Shown here in pieces: positions 1 through 8,356 of a stretch of DNA of 59,489 nt. Positions within the stretch are counted from its first letter, which is position 1; every line of letters starts with the position of its first letter. Source of the stretch: Pseudoflavonifractor capillosus (GTDB lineage Bacteria; Bacillota; Clostridia; Oscillospirales; Oscillospiraceae); the NCBI RefSeq assembly GCF_016899775.1, contig NZ_JACJJE010000018.1:1-59489 (forward strand). Direction: 5' to 3'. The notes beneath the pieces are model-generated. The model saw only the letters and a program-made list of their open reading frames with translations. It was not told where the DNA came from and did not search any database. Made by a program: the position numbers and the translations under genes.

Positions 1-177
1 CCCCACAGCCGCAGCCGGTCCCTCCTCCCCGCCCAGCGGTACCACACCGACGGGGAGGGGGTGCTCACCGCCGCCTTCCGGGAGCCCTGCGCCGTGGAGG
101 TGTGCGGCCCGGAGGGGGAGCTTCTGGCCGGCCTGGAGCTGACCCAGGGGGAGAACCATCACACCATCCAGCTTTGA
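1..177 (+). CDS. C-terminal fragment of an unidentified eCIS-locus protein
   Basis: An open frame enters from the left edge and stops at TGA 175-177. The visible 58 residues are polar and rich in short alternating stretches (for example VEVCGPEGELLAGLEL), as in a small C-terminal beta domain. I do not recognise the family. The stop lies 12 bases before the DUF4280 gene on the same strand, so it is probably part of the same operon and, by context, an injection-system structural or accessory protein. The N-terminus is outside the window. Confidence 0.6.
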   Translation, partial: PHSRSRSLLPAQRYHTDGEGVLTAAFREPCAVEVCGPEGELLAGLELTQGENHHTIQL

Positions 178-189
178 GAGGAGCGTACC

Positions 190-576
190 ATGGCAAATCC
201 AGTTGTCCAAACGGCGACATGCACCTGCAGCTTCGGGGCGGCCCCCGCCGTCCTGACGGTGACCAGCCAGCAGACGGTGTCCATCTGCAAGATGCCGGCG
301 GCCACCATCCAGGATGGGGCGGCCCTCAGCAACGTGCCCACCTTCGGCATGTGCTCCAACCCGGCCAACCCCACCGTGGCGTCGGCCACCGCGGCGGCCA
401 TGGGGGTGCTCACCCCCATGCCCTGCGTCCCCGCCACGGTGGCCTGGGCCCCGGGCTGTCCCACGGTGACGGTGTGCAAGCGGCCGCTGCTGAACAGCAC
501 CAGCAAGCTGACCTGTTCCTACGGGGGCGTGATCCAGGTGACCGTGACCCCGGCCATGACGGTGAAGGTGCCGTAA
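190..576 (+). CDS. DUF4280 PAAR-like spike-tip protein
   Basis: 128 residues, starting at ATG 190 behind a GAGAGGAG ribosome site. The protein is almost free of charged residues and is built from short hydrophobic/Thr/Cys segments. It has the TPMPCVPAT and WAPG signatures of DUF4280 and cysteines near residues 11, 13 and 33. DUF4280 proteins are PAAR-like and are thought to cap the spike of contractile injection systems, where they sharpen the tip or carry cargo. Its place just before the AAA+ ATPase fits the usual eCIS gene content. The family call rests on remembered motifs; the exact role here is inferred. Confidence 0.8.
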   Translation: MANPVVQTATCTCSFGAAPAVLTVTSQQTVSICKMPAATIQDGAALSNVPTFGMCSNPANPTVASATAAAMGVLTPMPCVPATVAWAPGCPTVTVCKRPLLNSTSKLTCSYGGVIQVTVTPAMTVKVP

Positions 577-609
577 GCGCGGACCGGCGGCAGAGAGGAG
601 GGCTTGGCT

Positions 610-2757
610 ATGGAGGAGTACGACCTGCGGGACGTTTCCTATGAAAAACTGAATCGGGGCTATGAGAACCAGTGGGAGCTGATGGACGACCTGTTCGCCT
701 GGCTGGACCTGCGCATCTACTTCTTCTACGAGCACCACCAGTGGCTGGGCCCCAAGAACGACATGCGGAACATGATGGGGCTGGTGGTCAGCCGGGAGGA
801 GTTTGAGCACAACCTGGTGAAGGCGGCCCAGCTGGGGCTGGCCGCCCAGCTGGACGGGGGGGAGGCGGCCCAGCTGGAGTCCTCCCAGGTGACCATCCGG
901 GCCCGGCTGGAGCGGACGAGGGCGGAATTCCCTCTGCTGCGCATGTTCCGGGAGCTGGGGCTGGAGGAGTTTGAAGAGGGCTGTCTGGTGCTTGCCTACG
1001 CCGCCGCCCTGGATCAGAAGTATGAGAAGCTGCTGGCCTACCTTCAGGACGACATCACCCAGAAGGTCCCCACCACCGCCCTGGCGGTCCAGCTGTTCCT
1101 CCCCCTGGAGCGGACCATGGAGGAGTACCTGTCCCGCTTTGCCCGCCGGGACAAGTTTACCAGCCTCTTTGACCGGGAGCGCCTGGCGGCCGGGCAGCTG
1201 GTGTTGCGCCCCTCGGTGCTGGAGTTTCTCAGCACCGGGACGGTGGCCCCCATGCCCGGACTGCGGATCTTTGACGGGGCGGGGGAGGCCCCCTCCGGCC
1301 CCCTGGTGATCGGCCAGGAGGCGGCCCGCCGCCTGGACCTGCTGTTCCGGGAGCCGGGGGAGCGGGTCATCTGCCTCACAGGGGGGCCGGGCACGGGCAA
1401 GCGCTTTCAGGTGGAGCACCTGATGGCGCGGGAAAAACAGCGCTGCGTGTTTGTCTCCCTGGACGGGGAGCGGCCGGAGGAGCTGGCCCAGGAGGGGGTG
1501 CTGGTGGCCCGGCTGACGGGGGCCTGCCTGTGCGTGTCCCACATGGAGCGGACGGACGCCGAGGGAAAGCTGCTCCCGGCGGAGGAGAAGCTGCTCCAGG
1601 GAATCCTGGACCAGGAGCCCGCCCATGAGAAGCTGTTTCTCCTGTCCCAGCTGCCCATCCGGGCCCGCCTGAGCCGCCTGACGGTGGAGCTGGAGGTGCC
1701 CGACCCCACGGAGGAGGAGCGCATCGCCCTGTTTCAGGCTTTTCTGGGAGAGGCGGAGCTGGGAGACGGACTGACCGTGGAGGAGCTGGCCGCCAAATTC
1801 CGGTTCTCCCCCCGGCAGATTGAGCTGGCCTGCCGGCAGGCGGCGGGCTTGACCAAACTCAGGGGGGAGGGGGCCATCTCCAGCCGGGAGATGCACCAGT
1901 GCTGCTACCGGCAGGTGGTCCACAAGCTGGGAGATCTGGCCAGCCGAGTGCGCCCTGCCTTCCACTGGGACGACGTGGTGATGCCGGAGGACCAGAAAAA
2001 ACTCCTCCAGCACGCCTGCGGACACATCAAATTTCAGCACCAGGTCTACTACGGCTGGGGGTTCGACCGGAAGATCGCCTACGGGCGCGGGCTGTCCATC
2101 CTGTTCGCCGGGGCCCCGGGCACCGGAAAGACCATGTGCGCCCAGGTGATCGCCAATGAGCTGAACATGGAGATGTATAAAATCAACATCTCCCAGATCG
2201 TCAGCAAGTACATCGGGGAGACGGAGAAAAACCTCCAGGCGGTGTTTACCGAGGCCAAGCGGTCCAACTGCGTCCTCTTCTTCGACGAGTGCGACGCCCT
2301 CTTCGGCAAGCGCAGCGAGGTGAAGGACGCCCACGACCGAAACGCCAACGTGGAGGTGGCCTACCTCCTCCAGCAGATCGAGGAGTACGACGGGGTGTGC
2401 ATCCTGGCCACCAACCTGATCGGCAACATCGACGAGGCCTTCATGCGGCGCATCACCTATGTGGTTCGCTTCCCCTTCCCGGACGCGGCCATGCGGGAGG
2501 AGATCTACCGCCGCACCATCCCCCAGCAGGCCCCCCTGTCCGACGACATCGACTGGGCCTTTCTGGCGGAGAAGTTCGAGCTGTCCGGCGGACACATCAA
2601 GAATATCGTCCTCTCCGCCGCCTTTCTGGCGGCCCTGGAGGGGCAGAGCATCGGAATGTCCCACCTGCTGCGCACCGCGGTGGGAGAGATGAAGAAAAAT
2701 GAGATCGTAGTGGTCCGGGAGGAGCTGCGGGAGTACGCGGACCTGCTGGACGGCTGA
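610..2757 (+). CDS. eCIS-associated AAA+ ATPase (Afp15/Pvc15-like)
   Basis: 715 residues. ATG 610 is preferred over the in-frame TTG 604 because AGAGGAGGG (594-602) sits at normal spacing before it. The N-terminal ~250 residues are helical and unassigned. A first P-loop-like motif, GGPGTGKR (258-265), lacks the usual final Ser/Thr and has no obvious Walker B, so it may be an inactive AAA domain. The second module is complete: GAPGTGKT (501-508), Walker B LFFDECD (about 557-562) and FMRR as a possible sensor or arginine-finger region. Two-part AAA+ proteins of this type occur in nearly all eCIS loci and are thought to act in assembly or effector loading. It follows DUF4280 by 33 bases. Confidence 0.85.
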   Translation: MEEYDLRDVSYEKLNRGYENQWELMDDLFAWLDLRIYFFYEHHQWLGPKNDMRNMMGLVVSREEFEHNLVKAAQLGLAAQLDGGEAAQLESSQVTIRARLERTRAEFPLLRMFRELGLEEFEEGCLVLAYAAALDQKYEKLLAYLQDDITQKVPTTALAVQLFLPLERTMEEYLSRFARRDKFTSLFDRERLAAGQLVLRPSVLEFLSTGTVAPMPGLRIFDGAGEAPSGPLVIGQEAARRLDLLFREPGERVICLTGGPGTGKRFQVEHLMAREKQRCVFVSLDGERPEELAQEGVLVARLTGACLCVSHMERTDAEGKLLPAEEKLLQGILDQEPAHEKLFLLSQLPIRARLSRLTVELEVPDPTEEERIALFQAFLGEAELGDGLTVEELAAKFRFSPRQIELACRQAAGLTKLRGEGAISSREMHQCCYRQVVHKLGDLASRVRPAFHWDDVVMPEDQKKLLQHACGHIKFQHQVYYGWGFDRKIAYGRGLSILFAGAPGTGKTMCAQVIANELNMEMYKINISQIVSKYIGETEKNLQAVFTEAKRSNCVLFFDECDALFGKRSEVKDAHDRNANVEVAYLLQQIEEYDGVCILATNLIGNIDEAFMRRITYVVRFPFPDAAMREEIYRRTIPQQAPLSDDIDWAFLAEKFELSGGHIKNIVLSAAFLAALEGQSIGMSHLLRTAVGEMKKNEIVVVREELREYADLLDG

Positions 2758-2809
2758 ACCGGCCCCGACCTGACGGGGGCTGCAGGAACGGAAACGAGGT
2801 GGACCGCCC

Positions 2810-4831
2810 TTGAAACGGAATACAAGCTTTACCCTGGGAAAAAAGCTGCTGCTGATGGTGCTGCTGGTGAGCCTGATTTTAAGCGCCGCCGCTCTGGCCG
2901 CAGGCTACCATGTCTATTTCCGAGACACCAGGGCCCTCTATGGCCAGTTTGGCGAGAGCATCGCCCGGACCTTTGCCAGCCAGCTGGACCCGGAGGAGCT
3001 GGAAGGCTATGCCCGGGGCGGATCGGAGGACGAGCGGTATGGGGAGCTCCGGGACGCTCTGGTGGCTGCGGCCAGGGAGGGGGGCGTGGCCCGCCTGGAT
3101 GTGGTGCGCCCCCAGGAGAACGGAGCGCTGGTTTTGTTCAGCACCGGCGAGGCGGACACGGAGGGGACTGCCTCTCTGGGGGATATCCGGCCTCTGGAGG
3201 GCTCCCTGGCAGAGGCGCTGGACGACATGCGTGCCGGCGGGACCGTGGACCCGGTGACCTGGCAGGACGGGGAGCTGGGCTGGAGGATGATGACGGCCGC
3301 CCCGGTGTACCGGACGGACGGCACCGCCTGCGCCTACGTGGTGGCGGAGCTGGACATGGAGCCGGCGGTCCAGGCCCAGCGGGATTTCCTGCTGGGGACC
3401 GGCGTACTGCTGGCGGTGCTGGCGGCGGTGCTGATCGCGGCGTACATGCTGGTGATCCGGCGCAGCTTCATTCAGCCCATCCGGCTTCTGACCAAGGCGG
3501 CCCAGGACTATGAGGGGGGCGAGGACAAGTCCACCTTTACCAAGGTGAAGATCAAGAGCCACGACGAGCTGCGCACCCTCTCCGACGCCTTCCGGATGAT
3601 GCTGGTGGAGATCGACCTGAACAACTTTGAGCAGAAGGAACTGGCCGTCCGGGAGCAGAAGCTGGAGATCGAGCTGCAGCTGGCCAACGAGCTCAACAGC
3701 TCCATGCTCCCCAAGGAGCTGCCCCGGCGGGAGCAGGGGTATGAGTTTGCCGTCCGGGGTCTGCTGTGCTCCGGCCGGGAGGTGGAGTACGACTTCTACG
3801 ACTACTTCATGCTGGATCAGGACCGCCTGTGCGTGATCATCGGGGCGGTGCCGGGGGAGGGGATTCCCCAGGCCCTCTACACGGTCATGGCTCAGACGGC
3901 CATCAAGAGCCAGCTGCGCTCCGGCCTCCCGCTGGCGGCGGCCATGACGGCGGCCAACAGCCAGCTCCACGAGATGAGCGGCACCTTTGTGCTCCACGCC
4001 CTGGTGGGGGTGCTGGACGGCATGACGGGGAAATTTTCCTGTATCAACGCCGGGCAGGAGGTCCCCCTGCTGATGCGGAGCCAGGACCGGTACGAGTGGG
4101 TCCAGGCCCCCCCCTACGCTCCGCTGGGACAGAATGAGAATGTGGTCTATCAGGTGCTGGAACTGGAGCTGCACCAGGGGGACCGGATGTTCTTCCACAC
4201 CCGGGGCCTGGGAGAGATCCAGGACGAGCAGGGCAGGGCCTTTTCCGAGGAGCAGCTCCGGGCGGCCCTGAACCTCAGCGAGAGCCGGGCCCTGGATCTG
4301 GAGCGGCAGCTGGAATTTGTCCGGGACGAGGCGGCGGCCTACTCCAGCCGGGTGCAGGTGGACGGCTATGCCATGCTGACCCTGGAGTACCGCCGGCGGG
4401 ACCGGGCCATGGCCCACTGCGTGCTCACCGCCGGCCCGGAGGGGGAGCAGAAGCTGCTGGACTTTCTCCGGGGCCAGCTGAAGGCCAACGGCTTTACCGG
4501 CCGCCGCCTGGCGGAGGCGGCGGTGCTGGCCGACGAGCTGTTTGTCCTGTGCTGCCAGCAGGCGGAGCCGGACGCCCGCTTTTTGGCCCAGTGCGCCATG
4601 CCGGAGGGAGAGAATCTGATGGTGCTCCGGCTGAAGGGCCCCATGGGGGCCAAAGACCCGCTGAAGTCTGCGCAGGGGGATTCCGCGGTGCGGGCGGCGG
4701 AGTATGTGCTCCAAAATACCCAGCGGGTGACCTTCGAGAGCCGGGACAGCATGGATGTGATCACCGTGACAAAGCGTCTGGAGGCGGAGCCCTCCGGGCG
4801 GACGGCCGAAACACACCGGGCGGGGGGATGA
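2810..4831 (+). CDS. Membrane SpoIIE-like pseudophosphatase with decayed RsbW-like tail
   Basis: 673 residues from TTG 2810, with AGGTGG (2797-2802) at proper spacing; the first ATG would cut the membrane helix. Order: TM helix (~10-33), extracytoplasmic domain, TM helix (~196-217), HAMP-like region, coiled coil with the motif LNSSMLPKELP, PP2C-like domain (~300-525), then ~120 residues resembling an RsbW-type ATPase. Against the intact paralogue at 8357-10117, the aspartates of ADVSGKG, YTDGVTE and FDDITM are Ala346, Arg465 and Gly519. The tail also lacks the N-box Asn (DELFVLC) and a clear glycine box. Metal-dependent phosphatase activity is therefore unlikely; a scaffold or sensor role is inferred. 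The RsbW-like gene starts 4 bases after its stop. Confidence 0.75.
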   Translation: MKRNTSFTLGKKLLLMVLLVSLILSAAALAAGYHVYFRDTRALYGQFGESIARTFASQLDPEELEGYARGGSEDERYGELRDALVAAAREGGVARLDVVRPQENGALVLFSTGEADTEGTASLGDIRPLEGSLAEALDDMRAGGTVDPVTWQDGELGWRMMTAAPVYRTDGTACAYVVAELDMEPAVQAQRDFLLGTGVLLAVLAAVLIAAYMLVIRRSFIQPIRLLTKAAQDYEGGEDKSTFTKVKIKSHDELRTLSDAFRMMLVEIDLNNFEQKELAVREQKLEIELQLANELNSSMLPKELPRREQGYEFAVRGLLCSGREVEYDFYDYFMLDQDRLCVIIGAVPGEGIPQALYTVMAQTAIKSQLRSGLPLAAAMTAANSQLHEMSGTFVLHALVGVLDGMTGKFSCINAGQEVPLLMRSQDRYEWVQAPPYAPLGQNENVVYQVLELELHQGDRMFFHTRGLGEIQDEQGRAFSEEQLRAALNLSESRALDLERQLEFVRDEAAAYSSRVQVDGYAMLTLEYRRRDRAMAHCVLTAGPEGEQKLLDFLRGQLKANGFTGRRLAEAAVLADELFVLCCQQAEPDARFLAQCAMPEGENLMVLRLKGPMGAKDPLKSAQGDSAVRAAEYVLQNTQRVTFESRDSMDVITVTKRLEAEPSGRTAETHRAGG

Positions 4832-4835
4832 GGTT

Positions 4836-5246
4836 ATGGCGGAACAATGTTTTCCGGCGAAGCTGGACCAGCTGGAGCCGGTGCAGAAATTTGTCCTGGA
4901 TCAGCTGAGGGGGTTCCCCTACACAGAGCGGACCCGGGCGCAGCTGGACGTGGCGGTGGAGGAGATCTTCGTCAACATCGCCCGCTACGCCTATCCCCCG
5001 GATCAGCCGGGGTGGGCCCTGGTTCGATGCCAGGTGGAGCAGGGCCCGCTGCGGATTCAGATTCAGTTCGTGGATGCCGGCATCCCGTTCAACCCCCTGG
5101 CCAAAAAGGATGCGGATATCACCCTGTCTGCGGAGGAGCGGCATATCGGCGGGCTTGGGATTTTGATGGTGAAGCGCTCCATGGACGCGGCGGATTATGT
5201 GTATTCAGGCGGGAACAACATTTTGACGCTTACAAAATACCTTTGA
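4836..5246 (+). CDS. RsbW-like serine kinase/anti-sigma ATPase (copy 1)
   Basis: 136 residues, HATPase_c_2 type. Visible motifs are the N box VEEIFVNIARYAY, the G1 box VDAGIPFNP and the G2 box GGLGILMVKRSMD, so the ATP site looks intact. Such proteins phosphorylate STAS antagonists and/or hold sigma factors. It starts 4 bases after the pseudophosphatase and probably shares its mRNA. It is a clear paralogue of the protein at 10110-10517: both share DADITLSAEER and GGLGILMVK. The natural partner in this window is the STAS protein at 5384; no sigma factor is encoded in this block, so the final target is unknown. Confidence 0.88.
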   Translation: MAEQCFPAKLDQLEPVQKFVLDQLRGFPYTERTRAQLDVAVEEIFVNIARYAYPPDQPGWALVRCQVEQGPLRIQIQFVDAGIPFNPLAKKDADITLSAEERHIGGLGILMVKRSMDAADYVYSGGNNILTLTKYL

Positions 5247-5256
5247 ATCCAGGGCG

Positions 5257-5280
5257 GCAGCCATGCCGCTGCATGGCTGC
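5257..5280 (+). other. 10-bp perfect stem-loop in the leader before the STAS gene
   Basis: GCAGCCATGC (5257-5266) pairs with GCATGGCTGC (5271-5280) around a CGCT loop. No U-run follows, so it is not a canonical terminator. It lies 11 bases after the RsbW-like stop and may be an attenuator, mRNA processing site or protein site. TATAAA at 5334-5339 downstream could belong to a separate promoter for the STAS gene, but no good -35 box was found. Confidence 0.4.
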
Positions 5281-5383
5281 AGTACAGCTGACAGAACGCA
5301 CAAAATCGACAGACAAGCGTCATGGGAGAATTGTATAAATTTCGATGCATATCACACAAAATTAGGAAATGAGGTAAAAAACA

Positions 5384-5683
5384 ATGACGATCACAACTAC
5401 CCGGAACGGCAGCGCGCTGACCCTCCAGCTGGAGGGCCGGCTGGATACTACGACCTCGCCCCAGCTGGAGGCGGAGTTGTCCGCGTCTTTGGACGGGGTG
5501 ACGCAGCTGACCCTGGACCTGCAGCAGCTGGCCTATCTCTCTTCCGCTGGATTGCGGGTGATCCTGGGCGCCCAGAAACGGATGAACAAACAGGGACAGA
5601 TGGTGGTGCGCCATGTGAACGAGACCATCATGGAAGTCTTTGAGGTGACAGGGTTTGTGGATATTTTGACGATTGAGGCATGA
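5384..5683 (+). CDS. STAS-domain anti-sigma factor antagonist (RsbV/SpoIIAA-like)
   Basis: 99 residues covering one full STAS domain: N-terminal beta strands (LTLQLEGRLDT), then LTLDLQQLAYLSSAGLRVIL with the serine pair 53-54 at the position phosphorylated in antagonists of this family. In known systems the unphosphorylated form binds the RsbW-like ATPase and frees its partner; the ATPase inactivates it by phosphorylation and SpoIIE-type phosphatases restore it. This is the only STAS gene seen beside two RsbW-like proteins and two SpoIIE-like proteins, so it is probably their common switch. It is GC-rich, unlike the genes that follow directly. Confidence 0.9.
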   Translation: MTITTTRNGSALTLQLEGRLDTTTSPQLEAELSASLDGVTQLTLDLQQLAYLSSAGLRVILGAQKRMNKQGQMVVRHVNETIMEVFEVTGFVDILTIEA

Positions 5684-5686
5684 TCT

Positions 5687-6601
5687 ATGCTGACAGACAC
5701 AAAAAAAGAGGGGCCGTTCCAAGAGAAGAGGCTGTGCCGAAGCGTTGAATTGTCGGATCAATCCAACATTGAGCGGATCCGGGCGAGGTTTGGACATAAT
5801 CTCAGTGCGCATGCGTTTCCTTCGCTATATTTGTGGCAGAAGGAAATGGGGCTGTCTTTATACATGGAAGATGATTTTTTTGCTGTAAAAATTGACAGCC
5901 GGGGCAGCAATTCATGGTTTTTCCCCTGCGGTGATGAAGAAAAAATAAATCGGTTCATCCGCGGCGGGATGGATACCGCCCATTTTTCCCTGTGTTACCT
6001 GCGCCCCGGCGATGTGCAGTGGCTGATCCGTCACTTTCCGGATCGCTGGGAGGTGCGCAGGGAGGAGGAGTCTGACGAGTATATCTGCAGGATTTCCGAT
6101 TACTTGGCGATGGAGGGGAGTCAGTATTCGGAGGTTCGGAAAAAAATCCGCCATCTGGAGCGGGAATACGGTGTGAAGGTACAGCCGATTTCTGACGCAA
6201 CCATTGACGATGCGCAAAGTGTTCTGCGTCAGTGGCGTGAAGTGGCGCACCATGTCAGTGACGGGAATGTAGAGGACAGAATCGTGAGCGAGACGGCGCT
6301 GCAGAAGCGCAATGAATTGAATATTTTCGGCAGCATTTTATATCTCGATGAAAAGCCGGTTGCCATGTATGCGGGCTTTCCCATTGATGCTGTAACAATG
6401 GATGTGGTGGTGGGAAAGTGTGTGCCGGGCGCACCGAATTACACGGTATATTTTGCCATGCGGGAATTTTTAAGACAGTACCAGGACAGGTTCCTGTACT
6501 GTAACTTAGAGGAGGATTTGGGGATTCCGGGGATCCGAATGGTAAAGCGGAAAATGCGCCCAATCGCATTCAATGAAATTTGGGAGGCCGAATTGAAGTG
6601 A
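5687..6601 (+). CDS. DUF2156 / LPG-synthase C-terminal-like GNAT protein
   Basis: 304 residues. ATG 5687 lies 3 bases after the STAS stop. The order of segments (SAHAFPSLYLWQ near the start, AMYAGFPID in the middle, YCNLEEDLGIPGIRMVKRKM near the end) fits the DUF2156 family, the acyltransferase-like half of lysyl-phosphatidylglycerol synthase. There is no membrane domain, so it is a stand-alone soluble form whose substrate is unknown. Its 3' end overlaps the following transporter gene by 4 bases. The gene is visibly AT-richer than the STAS and eCIS genes, suggesting a different origin. Confidence 0.75.
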   Translation: MLTDTKKEGPFQEKRLCRSVELSDQSNIERIRARFGHNLSAHAFPSLYLWQKEMGLSLYMEDDFFAVKIDSRGSNSWFFPCGDEEKINRFIRGGMDTAHFSLCYLRPGDVQWLIRHFPDRWEVRREEESDEYICRISDYLAMEGSQYSEVRKKIRHLEREYGVKVQPISDATIDDAQSVLRQWREVAHHVSDGNVEDRIVSETALQKRNELNIFGSILYLDEKPVAMYAGFPIDAVTMDVVVGKCVPGAPNYTVYFAMREFLRQYQDRFLYCNLEEDLGIPGIRMVKRKMRPIAFNEIWEAELK

Positions 6602-8343
6602 TCAGGAGAGAGAAGGACTACTTCATTTCCCGTATGTTTTGCCGCCTGTTGGTCCCATCGCTGTTTTCGTCTGTGGGATTTGCTCTGGCGGATATGATGG
6701 ATTCCATCGTATTGGGGCAGAGGATGGGTGAAGTGGGACTGGCCGCAACCAATCTGTGTTTACCGCTGTTTATGCTGATCAACGCGGTCATGGATGGACT
6801 GGGAATTGGCGGGTGCGTGCGTTTTTCGCAAAAATTGGGCGATGGACGCGCGGAGGAGGCCGTACAGTGCTTTAACCGGATTGTATCTGCGGCAGTATTC
6901 CTTGGAATGGGAATGGGGCTGCTGGCCAATCTTTTCCCGCAATTCATGCTGAAAATTTTGGGAACTGTGCCGAGTGACGGGGCCCTGTACTCGGCCTGCG
7001 GTTCTTATGCCCGAGTTCTGATGGCAGGTTCTCCGATTTTGATGCTGAATGTGATCTTATCCAATTTTCTGCGCAATGACAATCGGGAGCGCCTGGCGTC
7101 AATCGGCTTCTTTGTGGGAAATATGGTTGATTTCTCGCTGAACATACTCCTGGTTCTGGTGCTGAATTTGGGAACGGTCGGGGCTGCCGCGTCGACGGTG
7201 ATCGGTTCTGGAGTGGCGATCCTGATTTATTTACCTGGAATTCTTGAAAAGGGGCACATTTTGAAATTGGAGCCGGTAAAAACGGAGTGGGCGGAGGTGC
7301 TCTCCTGTTTCCGAACCGGATTTTCCACATCCGTGCAGCACCTGTTCCGCTTGGCCTTTTTCCTTCTGGTCAACCGGCTGCTGATGGGGCAGGGGACAGA
7401 AGACGGCGTGGCAATTTTTAGTGTGGTCTACAGCGCATCCTTCCTGATTTTGTACTTATTCAATGGAACGGCGGAGGCGGCTCAGCCTTTGGTCAGTACA
7501 TTCGCAGGAGAGGGCAGCGAGGAAGATGCCCGCCGGGTTCGCGTGCTGTCTCTGAGGTGGGGATTGCTTGCAGGATGTGCAGCCGCAGTGGTTGTCTTTC
7601 TATTTGCAGAAGAAGTGTGCTGGATCTTCGGTATTGCGGAGGAATTGAGACAATCCGGCGCCTGGGCGCTCCGAATCTTTTGCATTGGAGCGGGCGTCAC
7701 AGGGATAAACACCATTTTGGAAAGCTATTACCAGGCGAAGGAAGAGGTGGTTTCAGCTTTTTTGATTACTTCTCTGCGCAGCTGTTTCATTTTGATACCG
7801 TGTACGCTGCTGCTGTCGCAGCTTGGTATCCGGTGGATTTGGTTTATGTATCCGCTGACAGAGTTGCTCACCCTGCTGGTGTTTGCGGCCTGCCATCGCT
7901 TTCTTGCAGATCAGCGGAGCGTTTTGGCCCCGGAACGCCGGCTCTCTCTCACCATTGAAGGAGAGGAACAGATCGGGCAGGTGCTTGAGCAGGTGACCCA
8001 GTTTTGTGAGCGGTGGCAGGCGGACCAGCGGCAGGGCCACTTTGTGACCATGGCTGTGGAGGAGATTGCAATGTCTATTTTACAAAAGGCCATGGGCAAA
8101 GCGGTTGATGGCCGCATTCACATCACGCTGGCGGCCCAGGAGGATGGAGAATTTGTGCTCCATTTTATTGATAATGCGGTGAAATTCGATCCATTTTCCC
8201 TGAAAAGCGGGCGAGTAAGCAATTTCTTTGAAGATTTGGATGTGAATGCAGTGGGAATGATGATTGTTCGCAAGAAAGCAAAGGAATTCCTATACCGCCA
8301 GAGTCAGGGGTTCAATTCCCTGATGGTCCGAATTGGAAAATAG
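6598..8343 (+). CDS. MATE-family transporter fused to an RsbW-like HATPase domain
   Basis: 581 residues. GTG 6598 is preferred: GGGAGG at 6582-6587 precedes it and it overlaps the previous stop as GTGA. Residues 1 to ~445 carry about 12 hydrophobic helices and MATE-like segments (IGGCVRFSQKLGDGRAEEA, LNTGTV-like LNLGTVGAAAST). Residues ~455-581 are homologous to the neighbouring RsbW-like proteins, with MAVEEIAMSIL, FIDNAVKFDPF and VGMMIVRKKA. The nucleotide motifs are partly altered (AVGMM for GGLGI), so ATP binding is uncertain. A transporter with a built-in anti-sigma-type module suggests that membrane transport and the partner switch are linked. Such fusions are not familiar to me. Confidence 0.82.
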   Translation: MIRREKDYFISRMFCRLLVPSLFSSVGFALADMMDSIVLGQRMGEVGLAATNLCLPLFMLINAVMDGLGIGGCVRFSQKLGDGRAEEAVQCFNRIVSAAVFLGMGMGLLANLFPQFMLKILGTVPSDGALYSACGSYARVLMAGSPILMLNVILSNFLRNDNRERLASIGFFVGNMVDFSLNILLVLVLNLGTVGAAASTVIGSGVAILIYLPGILEKGHILKLEPVKTEWAEVLSCFRTGFSTSVQHLFRLAFFLLVNRLLMGQGTEDGVAIFSVVYSASFLILYLFNGTAEAAQPLVSTFAGEGSEEDARRVRVLSLRWGLLAGCAAAVVVFLFAEEVCWIFGIAEELRQSGAWALRIFCIGAGVTGINTILESYYQAKEEVVSAFLITSLRSCFILIPCTLLLSQLGIRWIWFMYPLTELLTLLVFAACHRFLADQRSVLAPERRLSLTIEGEEQIGQVLEQVTQFCERWQADQRQGHFVTMAVEEIAMSILQKAMGKAVDGRIHITLAAQEDGEFVLHFIDNAVKFDPFSLKSGRVSNFFEDLDVNAVGMMIVRKKAKEFLYRQSQGFNSLMVRIGK

Positions 8344-8356
8344 GAGGAACTGACAC

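Noticed and set aside
2879-4816. 645-codon open frame on the minus strand
   Set aside because: It is the complement shadow of the GC-rich pseudophosphatase gene: low-complexity His/Gln/Leu/Pro-rich product, no ribosome site, no family motif.
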